NCBI GenBank assembly: GCA_963714325.1
Contig: CAVQOB010000002.1
Coordinates: 15,639 to 79,638 of the forward strand
Source: CAVQOB01 sp963714325
GTDB lineage: Bacteria; Pseudomonadota; Alphaproteobacteria; Rhizobiales; Hyphomicrobiaceae
Direction: 5' to 3'
Length of the DNA stretch: 64,000 nt
The position numbers were made by a program, and so were the translations under genes. Positions 1 through 9,675 of the stretch are shown here, one piece after another; position 1 is the first letter of the stretch; every line of letters begins with the position of its first letter. The notes under the pieces were generated by a model that did not search any database, was not told the origin of the DNA, and worked only from the letters and a program-made list of their open reading frames with translations.

Positions 1-300
1 GCGGGCGAGATCAACGAGATGCATGTAGTCGACGCCGCCGGGGCATGTCGTCATGCACGACAGACACGACAAACAGCGATCGACGTGATGTTGTACCTCC
101 GGGCTTGCCGGCCGGTCGCGCTCGAACATGTCCTTCATCAGGTAGATGCGCCCGCGTGGGCTGTCGCGCTCATCGCCGAGCAGCACATAGGTCGAGCACG
201 TGGCGGTGCAAAGTCCGCAATGCACGCAGCGGCGCAAAATGCTGTCGACTTCTTTGATGCGCGGATCATCGAGTTGGCGCGCCGAAAAGTTGGTTTGCAT
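1..300 (-). CDS. glcF: glycolate oxidase iron-sulfur subunit GlcF (N-terminal part, cut by window edge)
   Basis: GlcF is the ferredoxin-like subunit that carries electrons from the GlcD/GlcE flavoprotein during oxidation of glycolate to glyoxylate at the membrane. Reading the minus strand from the ATG at 300 gives 100 residues beginning MQTNFSARQLDDPRIKEVDS. Two 4Fe-4S clusters are visible: CVHCGLC followed by TATC near residues 25-35, and CLSCLSCMTTCP near 76-87. The ATG lies 12 bases after the glcE stop, so glcDEF form one operon. The C-terminal cysteine-rich region lies outside the window. Confidence 0.93.
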   Translation of the reverse strand, partial: MQTNFSARQLDDPRIKEVDSILRRCVHCGLCTATCSTYVLLGDERDSPRGRIYLMKDMFERDRPASPEVQHHVDRCLSCLSCMTTCPGGVDYMHLVDLAR

Positions 301-312
301 CGTCGTTGCGCC

Positions 313-1533
313 TCACAGGCTCGGATAAAGACGGCCAGGATTGAGAATACCTGCGGGATCGAATGCACTCTTGATCCGGCGCGACAGGGCGTCGAGACCC
401 GGATCGAGCGGCTGAAAGACTTCAACCATCATGCGCACGTCGGGTTCTCCGCGGATCAGCGTGGCGTGCCCGCCATGGGTCGCGATCACCCGCCGGATAT
501 CGGCCGCCCCCGCGTCTGTGGTCGGCAGCACTTCGGCATAGATCAATCCGCCGGACCAATCATAGATGGCTTTGCAATCCATGTAGCGGCGGATGGCATC
601 GAAGACCTTGGGTCCAGATTGCGGCGCCGTCGAGATCCGCCACACCGGCGCGGTCGATCCGTCGAACATCGAGAAGCGGCGCATCTCCTTCCAGAATACC
701 GCCGAACTGTCATCGTCGAGTTCATGGATCTCGCCATAGGACTTCAAGGTTTCCGCAAGCTGCGCCTTGCGATAGTTGAGCGATGTCGGTGTGTTTTCGA
801 GCCGCATCAGTGTCGCTGACTTGCCTTGTTGTCTGAGCGCGTCGTGGCCAAGCCGGGCGGCCAGTGATGCTTGCACGTGCACCGCGCCCGAAACCTCGAA
901 CGGCGTGCCCATGGCCTGGCACAGCGCCTCAACGCCCAGTTCATCGGGTAATCCAAGCAACACCAGCGTGACCGTTGCGGCTGGCACCGGCACCACCTTG
1001 AATGTCACGTCGGTCATGACAGCGAGTGTGCCCCAGCTGTTGGCGAGTCCGCGTGTCACATCGACACCGGTGACGTTCTTCACGACGCGGCCGCCTGACT
1101 TGACGATGTCACCGGCTCCTGTCACCGCGCGCACACCGATGAAATGATCGCGTGCGGCGCCGGCCAGCACACGGCGTGACCCCGAAGCATTGGTCGCGAA
1201 CACGCCGCCGATCGTTTGCATGCCGGCGGTTGCTCCCGCGAGCGCTCCGAGATCGACTGGTTCGAACGGCAGGGCCTGGCGATGTTCGGCGAGCAAGGCT
1301 TCGATGTCCGTCAGGCTGGTGCCAGCCAGCGCAGACATGACCATTTCGCTTGGTTCGTAGAGCGTGATGCCGCGCAGCGCCTCAGTCGAAATTGTTGCGC
1401 CGGCTTGGATCGGTCGGCCGATGCCGCGTTTCGATCCGCTGCCGAGCACCTCGACCGGCGTGCGGCTTTGCGTCGCTTGCACGAGGAGCGCTGCGACCTC
1501 GGTTTCGCTGACCGGCTTCATCACTGTCTGCAC
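313..1533 (-). CDS. glcE: glycolate oxidase FAD-binding subunit GlcE
   Basis: GlcE is the second FAD-binding subunit of glycolate oxidase and works with GlcD and GlcF in glycolate to glyoxylate conversion. The 406-residue product has the FAD-binding_4 (PCMH-like) core early on, with GSGSKRGIGRP near residue 31, a TIGGVFATNASGSRR stretch near 107, and ends in the GILNPGRLYPSL type C-terminus of the family. It follows glcD after 67 bases and precedes glcF by 12. A GTG start at 1533 is preferred because GAGGGA lies about 8 bases upstream; an ATG at 1521 is the alternative. Confidence 0.9.
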   Translation of the reverse strand: MQTVMKPVSETEVAALLVQATQSRTPVEVLGSGSKRGIGRPIQAGATISTEALRGITLYEPSEMVMSALAGTSLTDIEALLAEHRQALPFEPVDLGALAGATAGMQTIGGVFATNASGSRRVLAGAARDHFIGVRAVTGAGDIVKSGGRVVKNVTGVDVTRGLANSWGTLAVMTDVTFKVVPVPAATVTLVLLGLPDELGVEALCQAMGTPFEVSGAVHVQASLAARLGHDALRQQGKSATLMRLENTPTSLNYRKAQLAETLKSYGEIHELDDDSSAVFWKEMRRFSMFDGSTAPVWRISTAPQSGPKVFDAIRRYMDCKAIYDWSGGLIYAEVLPTTDAGAADIRRVIATHGGHATLIRGEPDVRMMVEVFQPLDPGLDALSRRIKSAFDPAGILNPGRLYPSL

Positions 1534-1600
1534 GCCGCCATTCCCTCATGTCCTCAGGCCGCTCGATGCAATTGGATATGGTCGCAACGATTGAGCGTTG

Positions 1601-3091
1601 TCATCGCCCGGCCGCCCGGCGCGGGCTCCGCTCTGGGCGCGCGCTGTTCAACGCGACGAGCGATGGCCGCCCGTCCAGCGGGAAGACTTTGGCCTCGTTG
1701 AGCAACCACTGCGCGTCGAAGCAGGTTTTGATGCGCATCTGCAGCGCCAGATCGGTGTCGTTAAACTGCACGCGCATCAGATCGCGTTTTTCGATGCCGA
1801 CACCATGTTCGCCCGTCAGGCATCCGCCCACCGCGACGCACAGCGTCAAGATTTCGGCACCCGCCTGTTCCGCCCGCTCGGACTGAACGGGATCATTGGC
1901 GTCATAGAGGATCAGTGGATGCAGGTTGCCGTCGCCGGCGTGGAAGATGTTGGCAACCTTCAGTCCATGCCGGGCGCAGATCTCCGAGATCGCGCGCAGC
2001 ACCTCCGGCAGGCGTCCGAGCGGGATCGTGCCGTCCATGCAGTAGTAGTCAGCGAGCCGCCCGACCGCGCCAAACGCGGATTTACGGCCCTTCCAGATCT
2101 TGGCACTTTCTTCAGCACTCTGGCTGACCCTGACCACCATCGGATCGAATGTCCGCGCGATCCGCGTGATCTCGTCGAGTTGCGCACTGATCTCGGCCTC
2201 CGAGCCTTCGACTTCGATGATCAGCAGCGCACCAACATCCAGCGGATAGCCGGCTTTGGCGAACGCCTCGCAAATCTCGACCGCCGGCTTGTCCATGAAC
2301 TCGATGGCGACCGGGATGATGCCGGCGCCGATGATCGCCGACACACACGCGCCGGCCGTCTCGCTTGAAGCAAACCCGACCAGCATGGGCCGAGCGCCTT
2401 CGGCTGCGCGCAGGATGCGGACGGTCGCCTCGGTGACGATGCCGAATTGTCCCTCGGAGCCGACGACAAGTGCGAGCAGGTCGTAGCCGGGTGAATCAAG
2501 ATGGGCGCCGCCGATATCGAGGATTTCGCCCTCGATCGTTACCATCCGCACGCCGAGCACGTTGTTGGTGGTGACGCCGTACTTGAGGCAGTGGGCGCCG
2601 CCGGAATTCATGCCGATGTTGCCAGCCAGCGTGCAGGCCAGTTGGCTCGATGGATCCGGCGCGTAGAAAAAGCCCTTGGACTGCACGGCCGCCGAAATGG
2701 CAAGGTTGGTGATCCCCGACTCGACACGAGCGGTCCGATTGGCATAGTTAATATCGAGGACGCGGTTCATTTTCGAAACTGCGATGACAACGGCGTCTTC
2801 CGCGGGCAATGCCCCGCCGGCGAGCGATGTGCCAGCGCCTCGCGCTACAACCTTGATGCGATTGGTGTGACAATATTTGAGCGCCTTGGCCACCTCGTCG
2901 GTCGTGCGTGGCAGCAAGACCAGCAGTGGCATCCGCCGGTAGGCAGTCAACGCATCGGTCTCGTAGGCCCGCCGGCCGTCGTCGTCCGCCACGACCCGAT
3001 CGGCGCCGAGCAGCTTGATCAGGTCCTTGACGATCGCCGGTCGCCGCATGACGACGGCCTGATCGGGGTCGGGTAACCGTATCGTGGACAC
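1601..3091 (-). CDS. glcD: glycolate oxidase catalytic FAD subunit GlcD
   Basis: GlcD is the catalytic flavoprotein subunit of glycolate oxidase (FAD-linked oxidase of the D-lactate dehydrogenase type). The 496-residue protein has the PCMH FAD-binding domain with ARGAGTSLAGGALP near residue 84 and GNIGMNSGGAHCLKYGV near 156. The C-terminal cap ends with HAGDGNLHPLILYD and the conserved GGCLTGEHGVGIEKRDLM. Length is normal for the family. It is the first gene of glcDEF and is divergent from the LysR gene at 3325 across a 233-base intergenic region, which probably holds the promoters of both. Confidence 0.95.
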   Translation of the reverse strand: MSTIRLPDPDQAVVMRRPAIVKDLIKLLGADRVVADDDGRRAYETDALTAYRRMPLLVLLPRTTDEVAKALKYCHTNRIKVVARGAGTSLAGGALPAEDAVVIAVSKMNRVLDINYANRTARVESGITNLAISAAVQSKGFFYAPDPSSQLACTLAGNIGMNSGGAHCLKYGVTTNNVLGVRMVTIEGEILDIGGAHLDSPGYDLLALVVGSEGQFGIVTEATVRILRAAEGARPMLVGFASSETAGACVSAIIGAGIIPVAIEFMDKPAVEICEAFAKAGYPLDVGALLIIEVEGSEAEISAQLDEITRIARTFDPMVVRVSQSAEESAKIWKGRKSAFGAVGRLADYYCMDGTIPLGRLPEVLRAISEICARHGLKVANIFHAGDGNLHPLILYDANDPVQSERAEQAGAEILTLCVAVGGCLTGEHGVGIEKRDLMRVQFNDTDLALQMRIKTCFDAQWLLNEAKVFPLDGRPSLVALNSARPERSPRRAAGR

Positions 3092-3324
3092 GCCCGTCTA
3101 CCTTGCCGTTGGTTGGTCGGATTATGGCTGTCGCAGGAATCTACTGATGTTTCAACTGACCAAATCGTTTTGCCATTCTAGGCGCCGGCTAGAACATCAG
3201 TTTTGCATTTTCATTGATTGAGAGACACACCCACGCCAACTAGAAAGGTAATCCTCGGAGCGTAACAAGACCTGCTCCGGGAGCGTGGGGTGGCGTCAAG
3301 CAGTATAATAAAGGGGAGCATAAG

Positions 3325-4311
3325 GTGACCGCAATAACCGATCTGGACATTTTCGCACGCGTCGCGCGAACCGGCAACATGTCGGCCGCTGGACGCGAGA
3401 TGGGCTTGTCGCCCGCCGTCGTCTCGAAGCGCGTCAGCCTGCTCGAGGAGCAACTCGGCGCACGATTGTTCCAGCGCACGACGCGGCAGTTGACGCTGAC
3501 CGAGACTGGCGAAGGTTACTACAAGCGCGTCGTCGATATCCTGAACCTCGTCGAAGAGGCGGAGGATTTCGTCACTCGCCGCAATGACAAGCCGCGCGGC
3601 CTGTTGAAAGTGACCGCGCCGACGTCGTTCAGTCGCCTCCACATCGCTCCGTACATGCCGGAGTTTCTCAATCGCTTCCCCGAGATCGAAGTCGATTTCC
3701 ACCTGACCGATGACTTCGTCGATATCATCAGCCGCGGCTATGACGTCGCGATCCGCATCGGCGAACTGCAGGACTCTTCGCTGGTGCAGAAGAAGCTCGC
3801 TGCTGACAATCGCGTGATCTGCGCGAGCCCGAAGTATATCGAGAAAGCCGGCATTCCCGCGACGCTCGCCGATCTCGATTTTCACAACTGCTTGTCGGCT
3901 GGTGCACAGGACGTCTGGCGTCTGCAGGGCGCCGATGGTCAGCAGCATCAGGTCAAGGTCAACGGCAACATCCGTTCGAACTCGGCGGAGTTTGTCCGCG
4001 AAGCCGTCATGTCCGGACTCGGTATCGGCTTCCGGTCGATCTGGGACGTTGGCCCTGAACTGAAAAGCGGCGCATTGAAGGTCGTGTTGCCCGAGTATCG
4101 CGGCGCCGACTCGGTAGCCATCTATGCAGTCTATCCGTGCCGCGACTTCATGCCGGCCAAAGTCAACGCGCTGATCGATTTCCTGGCCGACCTTTATGGT
4201 GGTGAACCAGCCTGGGAGAAGAACGGTGATAGCGCCAAATGGGCGGCCGTTGGCACACCGAAGGTCGCTAAGGCCGGCGACACTCGTCCGCGCGTGGTCT
4301 CGGCTCGCTGA
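3325..4311 (+). CDS. LysR-family transcriptional regulator, divergent from glcDEF
   Basis: This is a 328-residue LysR-type regulator. The N-terminal winged helix (about residues 5-62) contains GNMSAAGREMGLSPAVVSKRV and RLFQRTTRQLTLTETG; the remainder is a periplasmic-binding-protein-like effector domain with VDFHLTDDFVDIISRGYDVAIRIG. The start is a GTG preceded by AAGGGGAG at 3311-3318. The divergent arrangement with glcD suggests it controls glycolate oxidase, which is inference. It is slightly long at the C-terminus. A 638-residue antisense open frame overlaps this gene and the next, but it has no recognisable domain. Confidence 0.9.
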   Translation: MTAITDLDIFARVARTGNMSAAGREMGLSPAVVSKRVSLLEEQLGARLFQRTTRQLTLTETGEGYYKRVVDILNLVEEAEDFVTRRNDKPRGLLKVTAPTSFSRLHIAPYMPEFLNRFPEIEVDFHLTDDFVDIISRGYDVAIRIGELQDSSLVQKKLAADNRVICASPKYIEKAGIPATLADLDFHNCLSAGAQDVWRLQGADGQQHQVKVNGNIRSNSAEFVREAVMSGLGIGFRSIWDVGPELKSGALKVVLPEYRGADSVAIYAVYPCRDFMPAKVNALIDFLADLYGGEPAWEKNGDSAKWAAVGTPKVAKAGDTRPRVVSAR

Positions 4312-4452
4312 CTGCGGCGCCCCGTGCAACGATCCGTCGCGTCCGTCTGCGCCGACAGTCTGATAGTTTCGCACCACCGATAACGCGAGCGGCACTGGTC
4401 GCCGCTCCGGTCGCTGTCGCGAGTTGATCACGTTCAAGAGGAGAATGCGGGA

Positions 4453-4845
4453 ATGAGCATTATGCGCATCGCCATCGCGGCGACCCTGGCACTCGGCGTC
4501 TGCAACGCTGCCGCCAGCGCGCAGGATGGCAACGCGGAAGCCGGCGAGGACGTCTTCAAGAAGTGCCGCGCCTGTCATGATGTCGGACCCGACGCCAAGA
4601 ATAAGGTCGGGCCGCTGTTGAATGGCATCATCGGTCGCAAGTCCGGCACTGTTGAGGGTTTTGCCTATTCCGATGCCAACAAGGACGCCGGTGCCAAGGG
4701 TCTGGTCTGGTCGGAGGCCGAGCTGATCAAGTATTTGGAAGCCCCGATGACCTATATGCCAAAAAATAAGATGGCCTTCGCCGGTCTCAAGGACGAACAG
4801 GATCGCAAGGACGTGATCGCGTATCTGAAGAAATTCGCGAAATAA
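4453..4845 (+). CDS. secreted class I cytochrome c (c2-like)
   Basis: A 130-residue protein with an N-terminal signal peptide (MRIAIAATLALGVCNAAASA, cleaved near residue 23) and one haem site CRACH at residues 38-42. The likely axial methionine is in PKNKMAF (Met107). It resembles small periplasmic cytochromes c2/c550 that shuttle electrons to terminal oxidases. It follows the LysR gene by about 140 bases and has an AGAGGAG ribosome binding site just upstream. Its proximity to glycolate oxidase may mean nothing more than conserved synteny. Confidence 0.92.
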   Translation: MSIMRIAIAATLALGVCNAAASAQDGNAEAGEDVFKKCRACHDVGPDAKNKVGPLLNGIIGRKSGTVEGFAYSDANKDAGAKGLVWSEAELIKYLEAPMTYMPKNKMAFAGLKDEQDRKDVIAYLKKFAK

Positions 4846-4916
4846 TCCCGGCGCGCGATAGCGTCGAGCAGGATCAAGCAGACTAACGGGGCGTCGCCCA
4901 AGGCCACGATAAATGA

Positions 4917-4991
4917 CCAGTGTGATGATCGAGAAGTTCGTCCGATTTCGCAGCACTCTCAAAGCGAACTTCTCGACCTGAATCACACTGG
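4917..4991. repeat. imperfect inverted repeat (dyad 1) in the intergenic region 4846-5278
   Basis: The left arm 4917-4940 begins CCAGTGTGAT and ends GAGAAGTTCG; the right arm 4965-4991 begins CGAACTTCTCGA and ends ATCACACTGG. The arms pair over more than 20 positions around a 24-base loop. No T-tract follows, so it is not a simple terminator. With dyad 2 it makes the 433-base gap after the cytochrome gene look like a dispersed palindromic element (REP/RIME/MITE-like). No gene was recognised in the gap. Confidence 0.6.
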
Positions 4992-5005
4992 AAAACCTAT
5001 TGATT

Positions 5006-5082
5006 CTAGTGTCCCTCGAGATTACGATGTTCGTTACAGCGCGCGCCGTGAAAATCGGCGAACTTCGGAATCGGGACACTAG
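5006..5082. repeat. imperfect inverted repeat (dyad 2)
   Basis: Arms CTAGTGTCCC (5006-5015) and GGGACACTAG (5073-5082) match perfectly, and the pairing continues inward imperfectly (GATTACGATGTTCG against CGAACTTCGGAATC). It lies 14 bases after dyad 1 and shares the GTTCG/CGAAC inner motif, so the two may belong to one compound repeat. Confidence 0.55.
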
Positions 5083-5278
5083 GGTGTGCCGAGCAATGGC
5101 CGGAGTCGCAACCGCGGCTCCGGCCATGTGCGTGGTTGAACCGAACCCGAACCCACAGCCATGATTGCGGCAGGTAACCCTCAGTCTTGCTCTGGCGCCG
5201 CTGCCCGCCCTATTTTAGCACAGGCGATTCGACCATTACCCGCCGGTCGGGCCAAGCCATTGGCATGAAGATCCTGGG

Positions 5279-6865
5279 ATGACGGGTGCGCGCAGAGAGA
5301 CCGTCATTGTTGTTCACGGAACGTGGGCGTCGCCGTCGTCCGGCGAGCGGCATTGGTATCAGCATCCCGATCCCGCGACCGGCGTTGACAACTTCGTCTC
5401 CAAGCTCAATCGCGGTCTTGGCCGCCGCGGATCGCGTGCCCGCTGCTGGGCGCATGCGATTGATCACAGCGATATCTTCAGCTGGTCGGGTGAAAATTCC
5501 TGGATCGATCGCACGCGGGCGGCCGGTGCGCTGGCCGACTATATCGATTATCTCGGCGCGCGGGGCTGGCTCTGTCACATCATCGCGCATAGCCACGGTG
5601 GCAATGTTGTCGCCGAGGCGTTACCGGCGTTGGTACGCTCAAACGCTGAATTGCAGCACATCGGCCGGATCGTTACGCTGGGCACGCCGTTCATCGACGT
5701 GCTGACCGCCATTGAAAGGCGCAAAGCCAAGCGCGAGCGTCTGGTCAATGCGTTGACGTGGTCAGCCTATGGGCTGCTGATGGCGCTGCTGGTGGCCTAT
5801 GTCGTCGGCATACCATTCGCTGGTTTTGCTGACGCAGGCGACGCCAAACTTTATGCAATTGTGTCGGCGTTGCTGGCCGTCCTGGCCTTGCTGCCGCTGA
5901 AACCGTGGTTACGCCGACGCCGCGACACGCAGTCGGCGCCGAAGATGACGATCGAGCGTGCGAGCCTGCAGGCCTTCCTGCGCAAGACGCGGCCAGTGAT
6001 GCTATCGAGCCCGATGGATGAAGCCTGGCAGTTACTGCATCATCTCGGGCGCATCGAAAATCCGTTTGCGATCCAGGGCGGATTTTTGCGCCATCTCGCG
6101 ACCACCTGGCGCAATCATCTTGCGCAAGCCCGCGAGGTTGCGCGCATTCACGGTATCAAGTCGTTTCGCGACCTGAGTGCCTTCGGCAAATTCGGCTGTG
6201 GTGTTGCGAGCGTTTATCTCTCGATGTTCATCGCGACGCCGCTACTGGTGTTGTTTGGATACGGGACGCAAGGCCAGGGCGGGCCGCGGACGCTGATCGA
6301 AATGCTTGGCATCATCGGTGTGCTCGGTGCCGTCATCGCCCTGGTTTTTTTGCCGCTATCGGTGATCTTCGGGTCGACGTTCTTTTCAGCGATGTGGACG
6401 CCTTTGCGCTGGCTCGGGCGCATTCTCGGCGCGGCCGGCGCGGTTGCCGGTGAAATCGGCGGATTCGCGGTACGGCGCAAGGCCTGGACGATGATCCAGG
6501 CCAAAGCGCTGGGGCTCGAAGGCTATCGTCTGGATTGGCCGCAGATCGATCGCATTCCAGTGCACCTGCCGCGTGCGCTGCTGGTTTGTGAAGATTTGGC
6601 GCCGGCCGTGGTCGATCGTGCCCTTGCCAAGCGCGCCGCCTGGCTCGCGCGTCATCTCGGTGCCGCCTCGGAGGCCTTTGCGAACATTGCGCTCTCGCCA
6701 GCTGATCTAGAAGGGTTGCAGCGCACCATCGCCGCCGACGCTTCGCTGGTGCATGCCGCCTACTATTCCGAATCTGACGTCATCAACCGGATTGCCGAGT
6801 GCCTTGCAGAAAGCAATGCTGCACCAAGCCCAGTGGGCCACGGTATTCCAAGCATCGATCGGTAG
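5279..6865 (+). CDS. membrane-anchored alpha/beta hydrolase of unknown substrate
   Basis: A 528-residue protein. The N-terminal segment VIVVHGTWASP is a lipase-type strand with its oxyanion-hole HG, and HIIAHSHGGNVVAEAL (near residue 100) is a GxSxG-like nucleophile elbow (AHSHGG). After the hydrolase start there are two hydrophobic stretches at about residues 160-205 and two more at about 305-375, so the chain is probably anchored in the inner membrane. The rest has no recognised domain. The substrate cannot be read from the sequence, though PGAP1-like or esterase folds are possible. It stands alone, with no operon partner. Confidence 0.75.
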   Translation: MTGARRETVIVVHGTWASPSSGERHWYQHPDPATGVDNFVSKLNRGLGRRGSRARCWAHAIDHSDIFSWSGENSWIDRTRAAGALADYIDYLGARGWLCHIIAHSHGGNVVAEALPALVRSNAELQHIGRIVTLGTPFIDVLTAIERRKAKRERLVNALTWSAYGLLMALLVAYVVGIPFAGFADAGDAKLYAIVSALLAVLALLPLKPWLRRRRDTQSAPKMTIERASLQAFLRKTRPVMLSSPMDEAWQLLHHLGRIENPFAIQGGFLRHLATTWRNHLAQAREVARIHGIKSFRDLSAFGKFGCGVASVYLSMFIATPLLVLFGYGTQGQGGPRTLIEMLGIIGVLGAVIALVFLPLSVIFGSTFFSAMWTPLRWLGRILGAAGAVAGEIGGFAVRRKAWTMIQAKALGLEGYRLDWPQIDRIPVHLPRALLVCEDLAPAVVDRALAKRAAWLARHLGAASEAFANIALSPADLEGLQRTIAADASLVHAAYYSESDVINRIAECLAESNAAPSPVGHGIPSIDR

Positions 6866-6873
6866 GACGGACT

Positions 6874-7125
6874 TCAGCGGCGTGCCGGGATGCAGCCCTG
6901 CAGGCAACGTTGCAATTGCGCTTCGCAGGCGCCGCGATTGGCGGTCGATTTATAGCAACTCCCGTAGGCCGCCCGGCAGCTATCAGCGCAGCCGCTGCCC
7001 TGCGCCAGGACCGAGCAGCCAGGTGCTGACGCGTCGAGGCCAAGTGCGGCAAGGGCCACACCGGCGATGATCACGACTGCCTTCCAACGTGCCACGACAG
7101 GCTCCAAACAACGCCACCGCAGCAA
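6874..7125 (-). CDS. small secreted cysteine-rich protein
   Basis: An 83-residue product with a hydrophobic N-terminal segment (VVIIAGVALAALGLDASAPG) compatible with export. Seven cysteines follow in a spaced pattern: CSVLAQGSGC, CRAAYGSC, CEAQLQRC, and C in QGCIPARR. The regular spacing suggests disulfides in the periplasm. No family name was recognised. The reading frame is convergent with the hydrolase gene (8 bases apart) and transcribed like gshA further right. Confidence 0.55.
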   Translation of the reverse strand: MLRWRCLEPVVARWKAVVIIAGVALAALGLDASAPGCSVLAQGSGCADSCRAAYGSCYKSTANRGACEAQLQRCLQGCIPARR

Positions 7126-7256
7126 GGTTCGTTGCCGCGATCCTCAGTCTCTCGGATCAGAAATATGCGTCCGGCCATGAATGCTGAGCTGAACGGATGC
7201 CTTGCATTTGTTGCATGGCAAGACTGCGGTCGCGCGAGTTGGTTCAATTCATTGTT

Positions 7257-8669
7257 TTAGAATGCAAATTCGGTGAACACCGGGTCGACGCGATGGCCCC
7301 AGGCACCGTCATAACGCGCCAGCAGTTCATCTGCCAGCGTCGTTCCTGACCGCACGATGCCGGCGACCGGGTCGAGAAAATGCGTTTCGTCACGCCCTTC
7401 GGCATCCAAGCGGCGACGCGCTTTCAGCCCCTGCTGCGCGATGGCGACCACATCCCGCGCGACGTCCTGCACGGTGCCTTTGCGGAACGGTGTCGCCAGC
7501 GCTGTCTTGGGCACAGAATCACGCAGCGCGGTCCTTTCCGTCGGTGTCCAGTCCTTGATCAGTGCTGCTGCGGCGGCAAGCGCCGCCTTGTCATACAGGA
7601 GGCCAACCCAGAACGCCGGCAGGCCGACGATCTTGTCTAGCCCGCCACCATCGCCGCCGCGCATCTCCAGGTAGCGTTTCACGCGCACATCGGGGAACAG
7701 CGTCGTCAGATGGTCGCCCCAGTCATCGATCGTTGCCGTCAACTCGGCCAATTCAGGCCGGCCGAGCTTCTTGGCAAGCGTGCCGCTCATAAAATCCCGG
7801 AAGGAAGCGCCGGCAACGTCGATGTATTGGCCGTCGCGATAGACGAAATACATCGGCACATCGAGCGCGTAGTCGACGTAGCGCTCAAAACCCATGCCGG
7901 CATCGAACGCAAACGGCAGGTTACCCGCTCGCGCGTTGTCGGTGTCCCGCCAGATCTCCGCCCGCATCGACTTGAAACCATTCGGCCGGCCTTCGGTGAA
8001 CGGCGAAGACGCAAAGATCGCCGTCGCGATTGGCTGCAGGGCCAGCGATACGCGCAACTTCTGCACCATGTCGGCTTCGCTGGCGAAGTCGAGGTTCACC
8101 TGGATGGTACAGGTCCGGTACATCATGTCGAGGCCACGGCTGCCAACTTTCGGCATGTACCGCGTCATCACGCCATAACGTCGCTTCGGCATAGTTGGTG
8201 TCTCAGTGCGCGACCATGTCGGCGCGTGGCCGATGCCGAGCATGCCGACGCCCAAGTCGCGTCCGATGGTTCGCATTTCGTCGAGGTGCGCCCGTGTTTC
8301 GGCGTCGACCTGATGCAACGTTTCGCGTGGCGCGCCTGAGAGTTCGAACTGACCGCCGGGTTCCAACGAGACATTGCCGCCGATAACGGCACCGGTTTCA
8401 TGTTCTGGCCGCTTCAGGGCGATAATCGTGTCGCCTTCCAGGATGGGCCGCCAACCGAATCGGGCGATCAGTTGCTCCATCATGGCGCGGACGCCACGCG
8501 GTCCGGCATAGGGAACCGGCGCGTGCGTCGCCGTCGCAAACAGAAATTTCTCGTGTTCGGTGCCGATCCGCCAGCGCTCCGAGGGTTTGGAGCCGACAGC
8601 AATCCACTGGATCAGGTCGTCGCGTGAGCCTATCGGCAGGCTCGGCGCGCTGTCCTCACGGGTCGACAT
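7257..8669 (-). CDS. gshA: glutamate--cysteine ligase (GCS2-type)
   Basis: GshA makes gamma-glutamylcysteine from glutamate, cysteine and ATP, the first step of glutathione synthesis. From the ATG at 8669 the protein has 470 residues and resembles the plant/alphaproteobacterial class. Recognisable segments are GTEHEKFLF near residue 35, GGNVSLEPGGQFELSGAP near 95, YGVMTRYMPKVG, IQVNLDFASEADM and RYLEMRGGDGG. The frame is open for 20 codons further upstream, but AAGGAC sits just before the ATG at 8669, favouring that start. Confidence 0.92.
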   Translation of the reverse strand: MSTREDSAPSLPIGSRDDLIQWIAVGSKPSERWRIGTEHEKFLFATATHAPVPYAGPRGVRAMMEQLIARFGWRPILEGDTIIALKRPEHETGAVIGGNVSLEPGGQFELSGAPRETLHQVDAETRAHLDEMRTIGRDLGVGMLGIGHAPTWSRTETPTMPKRRYGVMTRYMPKVGSRGLDMMYRTCTIQVNLDFASEADMVQKLRVSLALQPIATAIFASSPFTEGRPNGFKSMRAEIWRDTDNARAGNLPFAFDAGMGFERYVDYALDVPMYFVYRDGQYIDVAGASFRDFMSGTLAKKLGRPELAELTATIDDWGDHLTTLFPDVRVKRYLEMRGGDGGGLDKIVGLPAFWVGLLYDKAALAAAAALIKDWTPTERTALRDSVPKTALATPFRKGTVQDVARDVVAIAQQGLKARRRLDAEGRDETHFLDPVAGIVRSGTTLADELLARYDGAWGHRVDPVFTEFAF

Positions 8670-8816
8670 CGGGAAGTCCTTGCAAGCGAGGGTCGTGACA
8701 AAAAATGCCGCCTTCGATCCGGGCAGCACAAGAGTTGTTATGGCGTTTGGAGCCTGGGCTTACAAGCCCCCGCAGCGATAGCCTCAGTGTCGACGGTGCT
8801 GACGGGCTCTCTACAA

Positions 8817-9558
8817 CTAGCGCCAGTCACCCAGCACTGCATTCACGAGTGCGAGAACCGCCACAGCCGCCGTATCCGCCCGCATGATTCTGGGCCCCAG
8901 CGAGATCGGCACGACGAAGCTACGGCTATTGAGGCTGGCGCGTTCATCGACCGAAAATCCACCCTCAGGACCGATTAGGACGGCAATCGGACCGGGCTTG
9001 AGTCTTGCCCAGTCGATCGATAGGATTTTGCTCACGTGCGCTTTCATCGCAAAAAATTACCGCTCTATCGGTTTCCCATTCTGCAAGCGTGTGCTCAAGT
9101 TTCTCCGGTTCGCGCACCTCGGGCACTCGCAGAATGCCACATTGTTCCGCAGCTTCGATGGCATTGGCGCGCATCCGCTCGGTGTTGACCCGCTCGGCAA
9201 TCGTGTGCCGCGTGATCACCGGTCGCAATCGTGCGACGCCGAGCTCGGTCGCCTTTTGCACCATGTAGTCGAGCCGCGACCGCTTCAGCGGCGCGAACAG
9301 ATAGTCGATGTCAGGGCCGGTGGTCTGTTCCCGTGTCTGCTCAGTGATGTGCAGCTTCGCGCCACGCTTGGCGGTCGTGTCCAGTGTCGCCCGCCATTCC
9401 CCGTCGCGGCCGTTGAAGACGAGAACGGCGGCGCCGCTGGTCATCCGCAGGACATTGCGCAGGTAGTTCGCCTGGTCATGCGTGCAGGCGATCGCGCCGC
9501 CCGCTGCCAGGGCCGCGTCGAGAAACAGTCGTTGAGACGTAAAGTCGTGAATGGCCAT
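8817..9558 (-). pseudogene. rsmE: 16S rRNA m3U1498 methyltransferase RsmE, frameshifted
   Basis: RsmE methylates U1498 of 16S rRNA with SAM. The N-terminal part (9558 to about 9010) reads from MAIHDFTSQRLFLD to VIFCDESAREQNPIDRL. The SPOUT-fold C-terminus, with LIGPEGGFS and SLGPRIMRADTA, continues in another frame and ends at 8817. Removing one G from the GGG that appears as CCC at 9008-9010 on the + strand gives an uninterrupted IDRLARLKPGPIAVLIGPEGG and a normal-length protein. The break is therefore a single-base insertion, either real or an assembly error. Confidence 0.85.
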
Positions 9559-9675
9559 CTGTCAGCCTTACCGTCTCTTGGGCATGACGTCACTGGGGCA
9601 GGCTGGCCCATGGGCGTTGGAGGTTTGGCAACAGGAGTCCGTTCCGGCGGCAAGGATTCCGTTCTATAGTTCGGC

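Noticed and set aside
3211..5127. 638-codon open frame on the minus strand
   Set aside because: It is antisense to the LysR and cytochrome c genes, has no recognisable domain or RBS, and arises from codon bias in GC-rich DNA.
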